Origin: JBDIAG01 sp047974565
Lineage (GTDB): Bacteria; Actinomycetota; Actinomycetes; Actinomycetales; CAWJMD01
NCBI GenBank assembly: GCA_047974565.1
Contig: JBKECN010000086.1
Coordinates: 1 to 64,000, forward strand
DNA length: 64,000 bases
Reading direction: 5' to 3'
Part shown: in pieces, positions 41,758-50,885 of the stretch
Numbering within the stretch: position 1 is the stretch's first letter
How the letters are laid out: each line of letters opens with the position of its first letter
Made by a program: the position numbers and the translations under genes
The notes under the pieces: model-generated
Told to the model about the DNA's origin: nothing
Seen by the model: only the letters and a program-made list of their open reading frames with translations
Databases searched by the model: none

Positions 41758-43494
41758 TCAAACGTGTCCGGCCTGCGACCACCGGGACACGATCGACAGG
41801 TCCGCGATGAAACGCACCGGGGCGTCACCGCTCCACCTGCGCGCTGCTGCCTGCAGTGCCTGATCCACCAGACCGGCGACGTGTTCGGCCTGCTGCCGTG
41901 GGGTGTGGATGAGCAACTCGTCGTGCAGACAGAGCACGATGCGGGCCGGGTCGGTGCCGGGCCGGGGCCAGCCGGTCCGGGTGAGATCGGCCCGGACTGT
42001 GGCGGCCCACGCCTTGAACAACTCGGCGGCGGCCCCCTGGATCACCGCGTTTCGAGCGAACCGACCTCGGGCGGCATCCAGAACTCGATCCACCCCAGGG
42101 GGTTTCGTGGCCAGGGAGGCGTCAAGCCGAATCAGCCGGCCCCCATGGGTGCGCACTGGGCGAGCCTGCACTCCGGCCGCGTAGGCCTGGTCGAGATACC
42201 GCATCGCCACGGGATAGGCGCGTTCGAGGCCGCGCAGCGCTTGGCCCGCGGTGCCGCTGCGCTGGCCGTACATCGCTGCCAGTACCGCCACCTTGGCCTG
42301 GGCGCGCTCGACCCCCAGGCGCTGAGCGACCGGGGCGTACAGGTCGTCGGCGCGAGCCGCTTGGGCCAGGGCGTCGTCGCCGGAGACCACGGCCAGCACC
42401 CGTGGCTCGATCTGCCCCAGGTCGGCGCGCACGAAGACATGACCGGCCTCGGCCGCCACACCCTCGCGCAGCATCGCCGGCAGGTTATGCAGGCCGGCGT
42501 CGGCGGTCATCCGGCCGGCTGCACCGTCGCAGGCCGTCCAGTGTCCGCGCAGCCGGTCGTCCGGGCCGATCCGCTCCTGGATCCAGCGCAGGCCGTAGGT
42601 GGTGGCGATCCGTTCCTGACGTCGCCAGGTGAGCAGCGCGGGTACCACCGGGTGTACGTCCCGGAACGCCTCCAGAACGTGCTTGCGGGTACTGGGTACG
42701 TCGATGCCCACGCGTGCCAACATCTCTCGCACCGAGGCGGGGTTGCGCAGATCCACGACCGGGAGCCCACCCGAGCCCGGCCGATCGCCCCCAGGCATGA
42801 GTGCGCGAACCTGGGCGAGCACGGCCGCGTCGCGCTCCTCGCGGGGCCCGGACAGCGGCGTGACGAGGTCGACCAGGCACTGCCGGTCCACTGGAAGCCC
42901 GTCGCGTTCCAGCTCTACGCACAGCATGGCGGCCGCGGACTCGGCGCGGATCGTGGCCGCCAGCCGCCCGCCCGCCTCGTCCGCCTGCCCGCGCTGCCGC
43001 TGCACGCACTGCAGCAGCGCATCGGCATAGCCGAGCAACCGTTCGTCCGAGTCGGCCCAGCCATCCGTGACCGCGTCGGGACGCAGGTAGCCGTCGGGGC
43101 GCACCAGCCTGGCGTGGGGGAGTTCGGACTCGGTGTCGAACAGATCCCCGCGCGGCGCAGCCGGCATCCTGGCCGGGTCCAGGCCGTGTGCCCCCGCCCA
43201 CACCCGGGCCGGGTCCGCGTCCCAGCCCCCGTGCAGCAGCCGGTGCACCTCGGCCGCGTCCCAGGCCCGGGCCGGACGGATGCCCGCCTCGAGCAATAGC
43301 GGATACGTACTGTGCGCAGCCCACCAGGCCCAGCGCACCCCGGCGGACTCGAGTCCGGCCACCGCGTGCAGCACGTCGGGGAGTGGCCCCGCTCGCCGGT
43401 GTCCCGCCCCGACGATGCCCACCCGGCCCCCCGCACCGGTGATCAGCGCAACCACTTGGTCGCCGCCCCCGCTTGCCCCCGGCTCAGAAACCAT
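41758..43494 (-). CDS. Bifunctional 3'-5' exonuclease/DNA polymerase (family A type)
   Basis: 578 aa, found in many actinobacteria as a second PolA-like protein. The C-terminal family A polymerase core is intact: RMTADAGLHNLPAMLREGV, FVRADLGQIEPRVLAVVSGD, AAMYGQRSGTAGQALRGL, TRGGRLI-like THGGRLIRLD and CLHDELLIHTP, covering motifs A, B and C. The N-terminal exonuclease-like part is weakly conserved. Start at 43494 is supported by a TACCCT box six bases upstream. Confidence 0.88.
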   Translation of the reverse strand: MVSEPGASGGGDQVVALITGAGGRVGIVGAGHRRAGPLPDVLHAVAGLESAGVRWAWWAAHSTYPLLLEAGIRPARAWDAAEVHRLLHGGWDADPARVWAGAHGLDPARMPAAPRGDLFDTESELPHARLVRPDGYLRPDAVTDGWADSDERLLGYADALLQCVQRQRGQADEAGGRLAATIRAESAAAMLCVELERDGLPVDRQCLVDLVTPLSGPREERDAAVLAQVRALMPGGDRPGSGGLPVVDLRNPASVREMLARVGIDVPSTRKHVLEAFRDVHPVVPALLTWRRQERIATTYGLRWIQERIGPDDRLRGHWTACDGAAGRMTADAGLHNLPAMLREGVAAEAGHVFVRADLGQIEPRVLAVVSGDDALAQAARADDLYAPVAQRLGVERAQAKVAVLAAMYGQRSGTAGQALRGLERAYPVAMRYLDQAYAAGVQARPVRTHGGRLIRLDASLATKPPGVDRVLDAARGRFARNAVIQGAAAELFKAWAATVRADLTRTGWPRPGTDPARIVLCLHDELLIHTPRQQAEHVAGLVDQALQAAARRWSGDAPVRFIADLSIVSRWSQAGHV

Positions 43495-43500
43495 GGGCCG

Positions 43501-43506
43501 AGGGTA
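43501..43506 (-). promoter_or_regulatory. -10 element TACCCT, leaderless start of the polymerase gene
   Basis: On the minus strand TACCCT is followed by six bases and the ATG at 43494, with no Shine-Dalgarno. Confidence 0.5.
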
Positions 43507-43583
43507 GGCGAGGTGTTCGCGTCGACACACCTGGCGCCGAGCCCAGCCCGGACCACGACCTGAGGGCCTGCAACAATGCCGGG

Positions 43584-44237
43584 GTGACCTCGTCTCGGCG
43601 GCTTCGAGCAGCCCGGGGCATCGGCGCGGCCACCTGCGCCACCGCCCTGGCGTTGTTCTCGCACCTGCTGGGGGGCGGTCAGGTGCCGCACTGGCTGGGC
43701 GTGGTCGTCCCGTGGATGCTCTCGGCGCCGGTCTGTGTGGCGCTCGCCGGGCGGCGGGTCGGGCTGCTACGTCTGAGCGCCTCGGTGGGCATCAGCCAAC
43801 TGCTCTTCCACCTCCTCTTCGTGCTGGGCAGCCAGGCCCCGGCGGTCACCGGGTCCACCATGACGGCCGCCCCGCATGGGCACCTGCACGCCGTCGGGGC
43901 CACCGGAGCCGCCAACGCTGCGGTCCTGGCACCCCCGGGTGGGTCTGGGCACGCTGACCCGGCCATGTGGTGCTGGCACGCGGTCGCCGCGGTACTCACC
44001 ATCGCCGCGGTGTACCGGGGCGAGCGCGCCTTGTCGCGGCTTCGCGAGTTCACCAGCTGGCTCTGCCGCTGGTGGCTCCCCGCGCTGGTGTGCGCACTGG
44101 TGCTGGTTCCCGACCCGGTGGCGCCATCACCGACCTGGTCGAGCCGGTCGCGTTGGACCCCACCGGAGTTGACCGTCCAGCGGCGACGCGGCCCACCGAT
44201 CTGTGCCCTACCCGGCCAGTACGCACTTGCGGTCTGA
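43584..44237 (+). CDS. Integral membrane protein, copper-locus type
   Basis: 217 aa, 4-5 membrane segments (ALALFSHLLGGG, WMLSAPVCVALAG, ISQLLFHLLFVLG, WWLPALVCALVLV). It has a His-rich loop, APHGHLHAVGAT and GHADPAMWCWHAVAAV. The His content and the neighbouring CopC-like and PCu(A)C genes suggest a metal-related role (inference). GTG start with AACAAT six bases upstream. Confidence 0.7.
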   Translation: MTSSRRLRAARGIGAATCATALALFSHLLGGGQVPHWLGVVVPWMLSAPVCVALAGRRVGLLRLSASVGISQLLFHLLFVLGSQAPAVTGSTMTAAPHGHLHAVGATGAANAAVLAPPGGSGHADPAMWCWHAVAAVLTIAAVYRGERALSRLREFTSWLCRWWLPALVCALVLVPDPVAPSPTWSSRSRWTPPELTVQRRRGPPICALPGQYALAV

Positions 44238-44462
44238 CGCTACGGCGTCGTTGGACCATCGTGACCTGAACGGTGGCCCCCGACTTCCAGATCGGTTCCC
44301 GCCGTTGACCGGTGCCCCGTCGTCCAGTTCGCGTCGCTGACGCACCGCACGGCGAGCGGGAGCTCTCCCGGGCATCCGGGTTCCGCATCCGAGGCCCGTC
44401 GGCAGTGACCTACCAGACGTCGGTCACCCGTGGGCGACATCTCATTCGTGAAAGGCGCAGGC

Positions 44463-45116
44463 ATGTCTCGAGTCTTGACGTTGACGACCACCCTGTTGCT
44501 GGTGGTGGCGGTTGCGCTGGCACCAGCCTTCGGACACGACCAACTGGTCTCGAGCAGCCCGTCCTCGGGGGAGCAGCTGGGCACCGCGCCGGAGCGGGTG
44601 AGCGTCACCTTCTCCGGCGAGGTGATGCAGATCGCCGGCTCCGGGGTCGGGCTCATGGTGGTCGATGCCCAGGGCACGGACTGGGTGGCCGGACCGGTCC
44701 AGGTGGACGGACGCACCGTCTCGGCGGACCTGAACGGGCCGTTGCCCGACGCCGGCTACGAACTGCGGTGGCGGGCGGTCTCGGCCGACGGGCATCCGGT
44801 ATCCGGGGTGATCCCGTTCACGGTCGGCGGCCCACAGGCCACGACGTCCACGTCCACCAGCGGACCGGAGTCGACGCCCTCGCCGTCCACGTCGCCCTCG
44901 GCGACCTCGTCGCAGTCTCCCTCGGAGGCCTCGGCGCAGTCGGCCACGTCATCGGTCACCGAGCCCTCGGGCGGGCCGCTTCGGGTCGTGCTCATCGCGG
45001 TGGCCGGGGCGCTGCTGGCTCTTGCGGTTCTCGCCGTCGCGCGACTGGCCGCGCGAGGTAGCCGACGGGACTCCTCCGGGGGCAGTGCCTCCGGGGGTCG
45101 ATCGTCCGACGAGTGA
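44463..45116 (+). CDS. CopC-domain protein, membrane-anchored
   Basis: 217 aa. A signal peptide ends ...PAFG and the mature protein begins HDQLVSSSPSSGEQL, the CopC start with an N-terminal His copper ligand. YELRWRAVSADGHPVSGVIP FTV completes the CopC fold, including the second His. A Ser/Thr/Pro-rich linker (about 127-170) and one C-terminal membrane helix (VVLIAVAGALLALAVLAVA) anchor it. It should handle copper outside the membrane together with the PCu(A)C protein downstream. Confidence 0.92.
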   Translation: MSRVLTLTTTLLLVVAVALAPAFGHDQLVSSSPSSGEQLGTAPERVSVTFSGEVMQIAGSGVGLMVVDAQGTDWVAGPVQVDGRTVSADLNGPLPDAGYELRWRAVSADGHPVSGVIPFTVGGPQATTSTSTSGPESTPSPSTSPSATSSQSPSEASAQSATSSVTEPSGGPLRVVLIAVAGALLALAVLAVARLAARGSRRDSSGGSASGGRSSDE

Positions 45117-45320
45117 GTGTCCTGGTCCGGATCAGCTGTTGCCGTCTCGACGAGCCAGTCGATTCCGCTTCTCCGGGGTCGTCTCGGTCCGCGCTGCCGG
45201 CCACCCGTGCTGGGGCGGCGCGTAGCGATGGCCCGAGTGGGAACCGGCGCCACGTCTGCCACCCGAGCGGGGGCGGCACCGGGACCGTTGGTGCGTCCCG
45301 GCCGACCTGCTGTCTGCCTA

Positions 45321-45364
45321 CTTCTCAACCTGATTCCGCAAGCTTCTCAACCTGATTCCGCAAG
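45321..45364 (+). repeat. Two tandem 22-bp repeats upstream of the PCu(A)C gene
   Basis: 45321-45342 and 45343-45364 are identical (CTTCTCAACC...CCGCAAG), with a degenerate third unit after them, ending 30 nt before the PCu(A)C ATG. They may bind a regulator or simply be slippage repeats. Confidence 0.85.
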
Positions 45365-45394
45365 CTTCCACTGATTCTGAAAGGTGCTCCCACT

Positions 45395-45994
45395 ATGCGA
45401 GCCTGCCCTCCCCTCGGCCACACCACCCGCGCCGGCATGCTGCTGGCCGCCGTCCTACTGGCCCTGCCCGGTTGCGCCGGCGACGACACAACCGGAGCCG
45501 ACGCCGCCTCCTCAAGCACCGTCGCCGAGACCACCCCTGCGATCGCCGCCGAGAGCGCGACCGTCTCCGATGCCTGGGTCAAGGCCGCCGACTCGGGGAT
45601 GACCGCCGCCTTCGGCACGGTGCAGAACTCCGGCTCGCAGGACATCCAGGTGGTGGCGGCATCCACCGACGTCTCACCCCTCGTCGAACTGCATGAGACC
45701 ACCCAGGGTGGCGAGGGCGCCATGGTGATGAGGCCGGTCGAGGGTGGCTTCGTGGTCCCTGCCGGGGGCAGCCTGGTACTTGAGCCAGGCGGTAACCACA
45801 TCATGCTGATGGGTCTGACCGCCCCATTGCAGGCGGGTCAGGAGGTGAGCCTGACCCTCACCTTCGCCGACCAGTCCACCGTTGAGGTCAGCGCACCGGT
45901 GAAGGACTTCGCCGGCGCAGACGAGACCTACCAGTCTGGCGAGGACTCCGGGTCGGAAATGGACCCGAGCGAGGCGTCTGCGAGTGATGGCTGA
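45395..45994 (+). CDS. PCu(A)C copper chaperone lipoprotein
   Basis: 199 aa. Lipoprotein signal with lipobox LPGC (Cys about 28). The PCu(A)C domain follows: VSDAWVKAADSGMTAAFGTV, then VELHETTQGGEGAMVMRPV (H...M), LVLEPGGNHIMLMGL (H-x-M), giving the H(M)x10Mx21HxM copper-binding set. It delivers Cu(I) to extracytoplasmic cuproenzymes such as cytochrome oxidase. The Ser/Asp-rich tail is disordered. Its stop overlaps the DyP peroxidase ATG region. Confidence 0.92.
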   Translation: MRACPPLGHTTRAGMLLAAVLLALPGCAGDDTTGADAASSSTVAETTPAIAAESATVSDAWVKAADSGMTAAFGTVQNSGSQDIQVVAASTDVSPLVELHETTQGGEGAMVMRPVEGGFVVPAGGSLVLEPGGNHIMLMGLTAPLQAGQEVSLTLTFADQSTVEVSAPVKDFAGADETYQSGEDSGSEMDPSEASASDG

Positions 45995-47286
45995 TGGCGC
46001 CTGGGACGCGGGGCCGTCGCGGCGGGGCCGGATCGACCCGTCGCCAGTTTCTCCTCGGCGGGGCAGTCGCGGGAGTGGGAGCCGCCGGTGCGGTAGGACT
46101 CGACCACGTTCTCACCGCCCGTGACGGGACTCCCGCGGCGGAGGAAACGTTGGCGGTCAACGCCCCGGCCGATGCCGACCCAGCCGGGGGTAGCACCGGC
46201 AACGGTGCCCGAACCGTGCCCTTCCACGGCACCCATCAGGCGGGGGTGGCGACCCACCCGCAAGCGCACGCGGTCTTCATCGCCCTCGACCTGCGCCCGG
46301 ATGTCGATCGCGAGGCACTGGCCCGGATGATGCGGATCCTCACCGACGACGCCGCCCGGCTGAGCCGGGGCGAGCCGGCCCTGGCGGACACCGAACCAGA
46401 GTTGGCGATGACGCCCGCCCGACTCACGGTGACCTTCGGTTTCGGACCCGCACTCGTGGCTCGGGCGCAGGGGGTGGCGCCGTCCTGGCTGCACCCGCTG
46501 CCCGCCTTCGGCATCGACCGGTTGCAACCGGCCTGGTCCGAGGGGGACCTGCTGTTGCAGGTCGCCGCAGACGACCCGCTAACGGTCGCGCACGCCACCC
46601 GAATGCTGCTCAAGGACTCCCGCAGCTTCGCCACGGTCCGCTGGACCCAGCGAGGGTTTCGCCGGGCTCACGACTCGGTGCCTTCGGGTACGACGATGCG
46701 CAATCTCTTCGGGCAGGTTGACGGCACCGTCAACCCCACCGTGGGAACCGCCGACTTCGAGGAGATCGTGTGGAGCGAACAGGGTTGGCTGGCCGGCGGG
46801 ACCGCGATGGTGGTGCGACGGATCCAGATGCACCTGGATCGGTGGGACCGGCTCGACCGGACCGGCCGTGAGCAGGCGATCGGCCGTCACCTGTCCAACG
46901 GAGCGCCGTTGACGAGCCCCGCCGACGATCCCGGGGCCGAGTTCGACCAGCCCGACTTCGGCGCCACCGACGGGCTCGGCTTCTCGGTGATACCGGAGTA
47001 CGCGCACGTGCGACGAGCCCGCAGCGCCGACCCGGCAGAACAGATCCTGCGTCGGCCGTACTCCTACGACGATCCGTTCGCGGATGGGGACGAGCAGGTC
47101 TCGAACGCCGGGCTGATCTTTGTGGCCTTCTGCGCCGATGTGCAGACCCAGTTCACACCGATCCAGCAGCGGCTCGACGAGTTGGACATCCTCAACGAAT
47201 GGACCACCCCGATCGGCTCGGCGGTCTTCGCTGTGCCGCCCGGCTGCGCGCTCGGCGGGTTCATCGGCGAGACCTTGCTCGCCTGA
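45994..47286 (+). CDS. Tat-exported DyP-type peroxidase
   Basis: 430 aa. A twin-arginine signal (STRRQFLLGGAVAGVGAAGA) begins it. The DyP heme fold shows FGQVDGTVNP (GxxDG with catalytic Asp), heme-ligand His in YAHVRRARS (about residue 337) and the final FVPPGCALGGFIGETLLA-like end. EfeB-type enzymes of this length oxidise dyes or take part in heme/iron handling. It is directly linked to the PCu(A)C gene, so a copper/heme homeostasis operon is likely. Confidence 0.93.
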   Translation: MAPGTRGRRGGAGSTRRQFLLGGAVAGVGAAGAVGLDHVLTARDGTPAAEETLAVNAPADADPAGGSTGNGARTVPFHGTHQAGVATHPQAHAVFIALDLRPDVDREALARMMRILTDDAARLSRGEPALADTEPELAMTPARLTVTFGFGPALVARAQGVAPSWLHPLPAFGIDRLQPAWSEGDLLLQVAADDPLTVAHATRMLLKDSRSFATVRWTQRGFRRAHDSVPSGTTMRNLFGQVDGTVNPTVGTADFEEIVWSEQGWLAGGTAMVVRRIQMHLDRWDRLDRTGREQAIGRHLSNGAPLTSPADDPGAEFDQPDFGATDGLGFSVIPEYAHVRRARSADPAEQILRRPYSYDDPFADGDEQVSNAGLIFVAFCADVQTQFTPIQQRLDELDILNEWTTPIGSAVFAVPPGCALGGFIGETLLA

Positions 47287-47360
47287 GGGTGTCAGACCTG
47301 CCGAGATGCCCGAGGGGTTGCCGAGTCGACCGTGGGAAGGGCTGACTCGTGCGCCAGCAT

Positions 47361-47444
47361 CACACGGACATGCATTCCGTGTGACAAGAACACCTGGCGA
47401 GCACGCGGGTTCTGGTGCCGGCGAGTGGTGTGCATGTCCGTGTG
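47361..47444. repeat. Intergenic inverted-repeat element, copy 2
   Basis: CACACGGACATGCA (47361-47374) and TGCATGTCCGTGTG (47431-47444) are perfect inverted ends of an 84-bp segment between the convergent DyP and aldehyde dehydrogenase genes. It shares CGGACATGCATTCCG and GCATGTCCG with the element at 41397-41483. Confidence 0.75.
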
Positions 47445-47483
47445 CGGCTGTTGCAACTGTCGAAGGCGGCTGCCTGGGCCCGA

Positions 47484-48977
47484 TCAGGTTCGTGGCAGCG
47501 CCAGGTACTTGATCTCCAGGTACTCGTCGATGCCGACCGTTCCGCCCTCGCGGCCCAGCCCGGACGACTTGACCCCACCGAAGGGTGCGGCCGGATTCGA
47601 CGCCAGGCCCGTGTTCAGGCCGACCATGCCGCTCTCGATCGCCTCGCCGAGACGGAAAGCCCGCTCCACGCTCGTGGTGTAGATGTAGCTCATCAGGCCG
47701 TAGGGCGTGTCATTGGCCATCCGGACCGCGTCCTGCTCACTGTCGAAGGGGATCACCGGCGCCACCGGGCCGAAGATCTCCTGGGAGGCCACGTCGGCGG
47801 CCGGGTCGACGTCGGTCAGCACAGTGGGAGCCCAGAAGTACCCGGCCCCCTCCGGCCGCTCCCCGCCGGCAGCCACCGTGGCGCCGCGGTGCACCGCGTC
47901 GTCCACCAGTTCGCCCACCTTGTCCAAGGCCTTCTGCTCCACCAGTGGGCCCACCTGCACCCCCTCGGCGACGCCGTCACCCACCACCAGGGCGGCCATC
48001 CGCTCGGCGAGCCGGGCGCCGAACTCCTCCTGCAGGCTCCGGTGCACATAGAACCGGTTCGCGGCCGTGCAGGCCTCGCCCATGTTCCGCATCTTGGCGA
48101 TCATCGCGCCCTCGACGGCCTGCTCGACGTCGGCGTCCTCGCAGACGATGAAGGGTGCATTGCCACCCAATTCCATCGAGGTTCGCATGACATGCTCGGC
48201 GGCCTGCTGCAGCAGCCGCACGCCGACCGGGGTCGACCCGGTGAAGGAGATCTTGCGGGCCTGGCCGCTGGACATCCAGGGGCCGACCACCTCGCCCGGG
48301 CTGGAAGTGCACACGACGTTGAGCACACCGGGTGGCAGGCCTGCCTCGGTGAGGATGTCCACCAGGGCGAAGGACGTCAGCGGAGTCAGGTGCGCCGGCT
48401 TGAAGACCATCGTGCAGCCGGCGGCGATCGCCGGGCCGATCTTGCGGGTGCCCATCGCGAGCGGGAAGTTCCACGGAGTGACCAGCACGCACGGCCCGAC
48501 CGGCTGACGAGTGACGAAGATCCGAGTCTTGCCATCACCGGACAGCCGCATGTCGCCGTCGATCCGCACCGCCTCCTCGGAGAACCACCGGAAGAACTCG
48601 GCCCCGTAGGCCACCTCGCCGCGGGCCTCGGCCAGCGGCTTGCCCATCTCGCTGGTCATGATCGTGGCGATCTCTTCCTGGCGGGCCATCAGCAACTCGA
48701 AGGCCCGGCGCAGGATCTCGCCGCGCTCGCGGGGCGCGGTCCGGGCCCAGTCGTGTTGAGCCGCGACGGCGGCCGCCATGGCCCGTTGGGCGTCGGCGGT
48801 GCCACCGTCGGCGATGGTGGCGATCACCTGCTCGGTCGCCGGATTGACGACCTCGCCGGTGCGGCCCGAGGCCGCAGCGACCCACTGGCCGTCGATGAAT
48901 AGGCCGGTGTTGACCCGGTCGATGATCTCCTGAGCAGCCGTGGCGGCCTGCTCGCTGGCGGTGACGAGGGTGGTCAT
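47484..48977 (-). CDS. gabD: NAD(P)-dependent succinate-semialdehyde dehydrogenase
   Basis: 497 aa. Aldehyde dehydrogenase with the cofactor motif FTGSTPVG, catalytic Glu in MELGGNAPF and catalytic Cys in MRNMGEACTAANRFYVH. TPWNFPLAMGTRKIGPA and PFGGVKSSGLGREGG are typical of GabD/YneI-type succinate-semialdehyde dehydrogenases. Start ATG with AAAGGAC. Monocistronic and convergent with the DyP gene. Confidence 0.92.
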   Translation of the reverse strand: MTTLVTASEQAATAAQEIIDRVNTGLFIDGQWVAAASGRTGEVVNPATEQVIATIADGGTADAQRAMAAAVAAQHDWARTAPRERGEILRRAFELLMARQEEIATIMTSEMGKPLAEARGEVAYGAEFFRWFSEEAVRIDGDMRLSGDGKTRIFVTRQPVGPCVLVTPWNFPLAMGTRKIGPAIAAGCTMVFKPAHLTPLTSFALVDILTEAGLPPGVLNVVCTSSPGEVVGPWMSSGQARKISFTGSTPVGVRLLQQAAEHVMRTSMELGGNAPFIVCEDADVEQAVEGAMIAKMRNMGEACTAANRFYVHRSLQEEFGARLAERMAALVVGDGVAEGVQVGPLVEQKALDKVGELVDDAVHRGATVAAGGERPEGAGYFWAPTVLTDVDPAADVASQEIFGPVAPVIPFDSEQDAVRMANDTPYGLMSYIYTTSVERAFRLGEAIESGMVGLNTGLASNPAAPFGGVKSSGLGREGGTVGIDEYLEIKYLALPRT

Positions 48978-49265
48978 CGAAGTCCTTTCGCGTGGTGCCG
49001 ACGTCCAAGGATCGCAGCGTCCGTGGCCGGCGCGGGGAGTGGGTCGTCGCGAGGCCCGCGCGAGCTGATCGGGTGGCTGGAGCGGTCAACCCGCAGGTCC
49101 GGAGTCGGCCTTGTCCAGGCCTGTGAGTGCACCATCTACGAGAGCACCACCTGCGGGTGCACCACCTACGACAGCACCGGTGGGGGTGGGCCGTCGCGCG
49201 GGGACGGCCCAGGCCAGGGCCTGGGCTTGACCGCGGGCCCGGGGCAGGTCAGTAGAGTTGCCGTC
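48978..49265. other. Upstream region of hisH
   Basis: 288 nt. Contains imperfect repeats of GTGCACCACCTACGA and GAGAGCACCACCT between 49127 and 49182. No coding frame convincing. The right end carries the hisH -10. Confidence 0.4.
49253..49258 (+). promoter_or_regulatory. -10 element TAGAGT, leaderless start of hisH
   Basis: TAGAGT is seven bases before the hisH ATG (49266) with no ribosome site, giving the detached hisH-priA pair its own promoter. Confidence 0.6.
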
Positions 49266-49904
49266 ATGCCCAGCCCCCAGGTTGTCGTACTCGACTACGG
49301 CTTCGGCAACGTGCGTTCGGCGGTGCGTGCCCTGGAGAAGGTCGGCGCCCAGGTGAGGCTGACCAGCGACGAACGTGCTGCCACCGAGGCCGAGGGCCTT
49401 GTCGTTCCCGGGGTCGGCGCCTTCGCCGCCTGCATGCAGGGCCTGCTGTCCGTACGAGGTGACCGGATCATCGATCGGCGCCTGGCCGGCGGGCGGCCGG
49501 TGCTGGGCATCTGCGTCGGTATGCAGGTGCTCTTCACCCGTGGCGTGGAGCACGGGCTCGACACCGCAGGGCTGGGCCAGTGGCCGGGCACGGTCGAGCT
49601 GCTGCCGGCGCGGGTGGTGCCGCACATGGGCTGGAACACCGTCCAGGCCGCCCCGAAGAGTCGCCTTTTCGCCGGCATCGAGCACGAGCGGTTCTACTTC
49701 GTCCACTCCTATGGAGTGCGGCACTGGGAGTTGGACACGCCGGATGCATCACCGTTCACGGCTCCCCAGGTCACCTGGTGTGAACACGACGGACGGTTCG
49801 TCGCCGCGGTGGAGAACGGGCCGCTGTCCGCCACCCAGTTTCACCCCGAGAAGTCCGGAGAGGCGGGCCTGCACCTGCTCAAGACCTGGACCACGCAGCT
49901 CTGA
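49266..49904 (+). CDS. hisH: Imidazole glycerol phosphate synthase, glutaminase subunit
   Basis: 212 aa. Class I glutamine amidotransferase: VLDYGFGNVRSAVRALEKVG, PGVGAFAACM, the nucleophile in GICVGMQVLF (Cys about 84), and the His/Glu pair in ATQFHPEKSGEAG. It supplies ammonia to HisF, whose gene is not in the window. Upstream frame to 49023 is not conserved. Confidence 0.97.
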   Translation: MPSPQVVVLDYGFGNVRSAVRALEKVGAQVRLTSDERAATEAEGLVVPGVGAFAACMQGLLSVRGDRIIDRRLAGGRPVLGICVGMQVLFTRGVEHGLDTAGLGQWPGTVELLPARVVPHMGWNTVQAAPKSRLFAGIEHERFYFVHSYGVRHWELDTPDASPFTAPQVTWCEHDGRFVAAVENGPLSATQFHPEKSGEAGLHLLKTWTTQL

Positions 49905-49999
49905 GCTCGTTGTCGTCGGCGCACATCGAGGCGAGCCGTCGAGCCCAGCCGCCCGATCATTCACTCGTCCACCTGCACAACACCTATCCGAGGAGCCAG

Positions 50000-50731
50000 A
50001 TGACCACCCGCCTGGAGCTGCTGCCCGCCGTCGACGTCGTGGAGGGCCAAGCCGTCCGCCTGGTCCAGGGGGAGGCCGGGAGCGAAACCGGCTACGGAGA
50101 CCCGGTCGAGGCCGCCCTCGCCTGGCAGCGGGCCGGCGCCGAGTGGATCCACCTGGTCGACCTGGACGCCGCCTTCGGCCGGGGCAGCAACGCCGACCTG
50201 CTGGCCGAGCTCATCGGCCGGCTGGACGTGGCCGTGGAACTGTCCGGCGGGATCCGTGACGACGACTCCCTCACTCGCGCACTGGGGACCGGCTGCCGCC
50301 GGGTGAATCTCGGCACCGCCGCGCTGGAGAACCCCGAGTGGACCACTCGGGTGGTCGCCGAGCACGGGGACCGGATCGCCGTCGGGTTGGACGTGCGTGG
50401 CACCACCCTCGCCGCCCGCGGCTGGACCCGTGAAGGGGGCGACCTGTGGGAGACCCTGGCTCGTCTGGACGCCGACGGCTGCGCCCGCTATGTGGTCACC
50501 GACGTGACCAAGGACGGCACCCTGCGCGGTCCGAATGTCGACCTGCTCCGGCAGGTCTGCGATCGAACCAGCTCACCGGTGGTCGCCTCCGGTGGCGTGT
50601 CCAGCCTGGACGACCTCAGGACCCTGCGGGATCTGGTCGGGGTGGGAGTCGAAGGCGCCATCGTCGGAAAGGCCCTGTACGCAGGTGCTTTCACGCTCGA
50701 GGAGGCGCTCGACGTGGCAGGCCGGCCGTGA
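50000..50731 (+). CDS. priA: Phosphoribosyl isomerase A (HisA/TrpF)
   Basis: 243-aa TIM barrel. LLPAVDVVEGQAVRLVQGEA, WIHLVDLDAAFG, VELSGGIRDDDSL, VTDVTKDGTLRGPN and VASGGVSSLDDL are HisA signatures. Actinobacteria use this enzyme (PriA) for both histidine and tryptophan synthesis; no separate trpF is visible here. ATG with AGGAG, 96 nt after hisH. Confidence 0.96.
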   Translation: MTTRLELLPAVDVVEGQAVRLVQGEAGSETGYGDPVEAALAWQRAGAEWIHLVDLDAAFGRGSNADLLAELIGRLDVAVELSGGIRDDDSLTRALGTGCRRVNLGTAALENPEWTTRVVAEHGDRIAVGLDVRGTTLAARGWTREGGDLWETLARLDADGCARYVVTDVTKDGTLRGPNVDLLRQVCDRTSSPVVASGGVSSLDDLRTLRDLVGVGVEGAIVGKALYAGAFTLEEALDVAGRP

Positions 50732-50885
50732 TCCGCAAGGGCCCGGGTGTCGCCCTGGGTCTTGACGATGAACCTGGTGCACCCGCACCGGCCTGGCGAT
50801 CGCGTCGCCAGGTGCGGCGCGGCGTGGGCTCACTTGCAGCCGCACCTGCCGGCCCGCTGCCCGCCGCGTCGAGCGTTGGAACGCG

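Noticed and set aside
47415..48902. 495-codon plus-strand frame opposite the aldehyde dehydrogenase
   Set aside because: Shadow frame; the minus strand has the full catalytic motifs.
49127..49182. Short imperfect repeats before hisH as a regulatory array
   Set aside because: Only partial matches with variable spacing; insufficient to claim a binding-site array.
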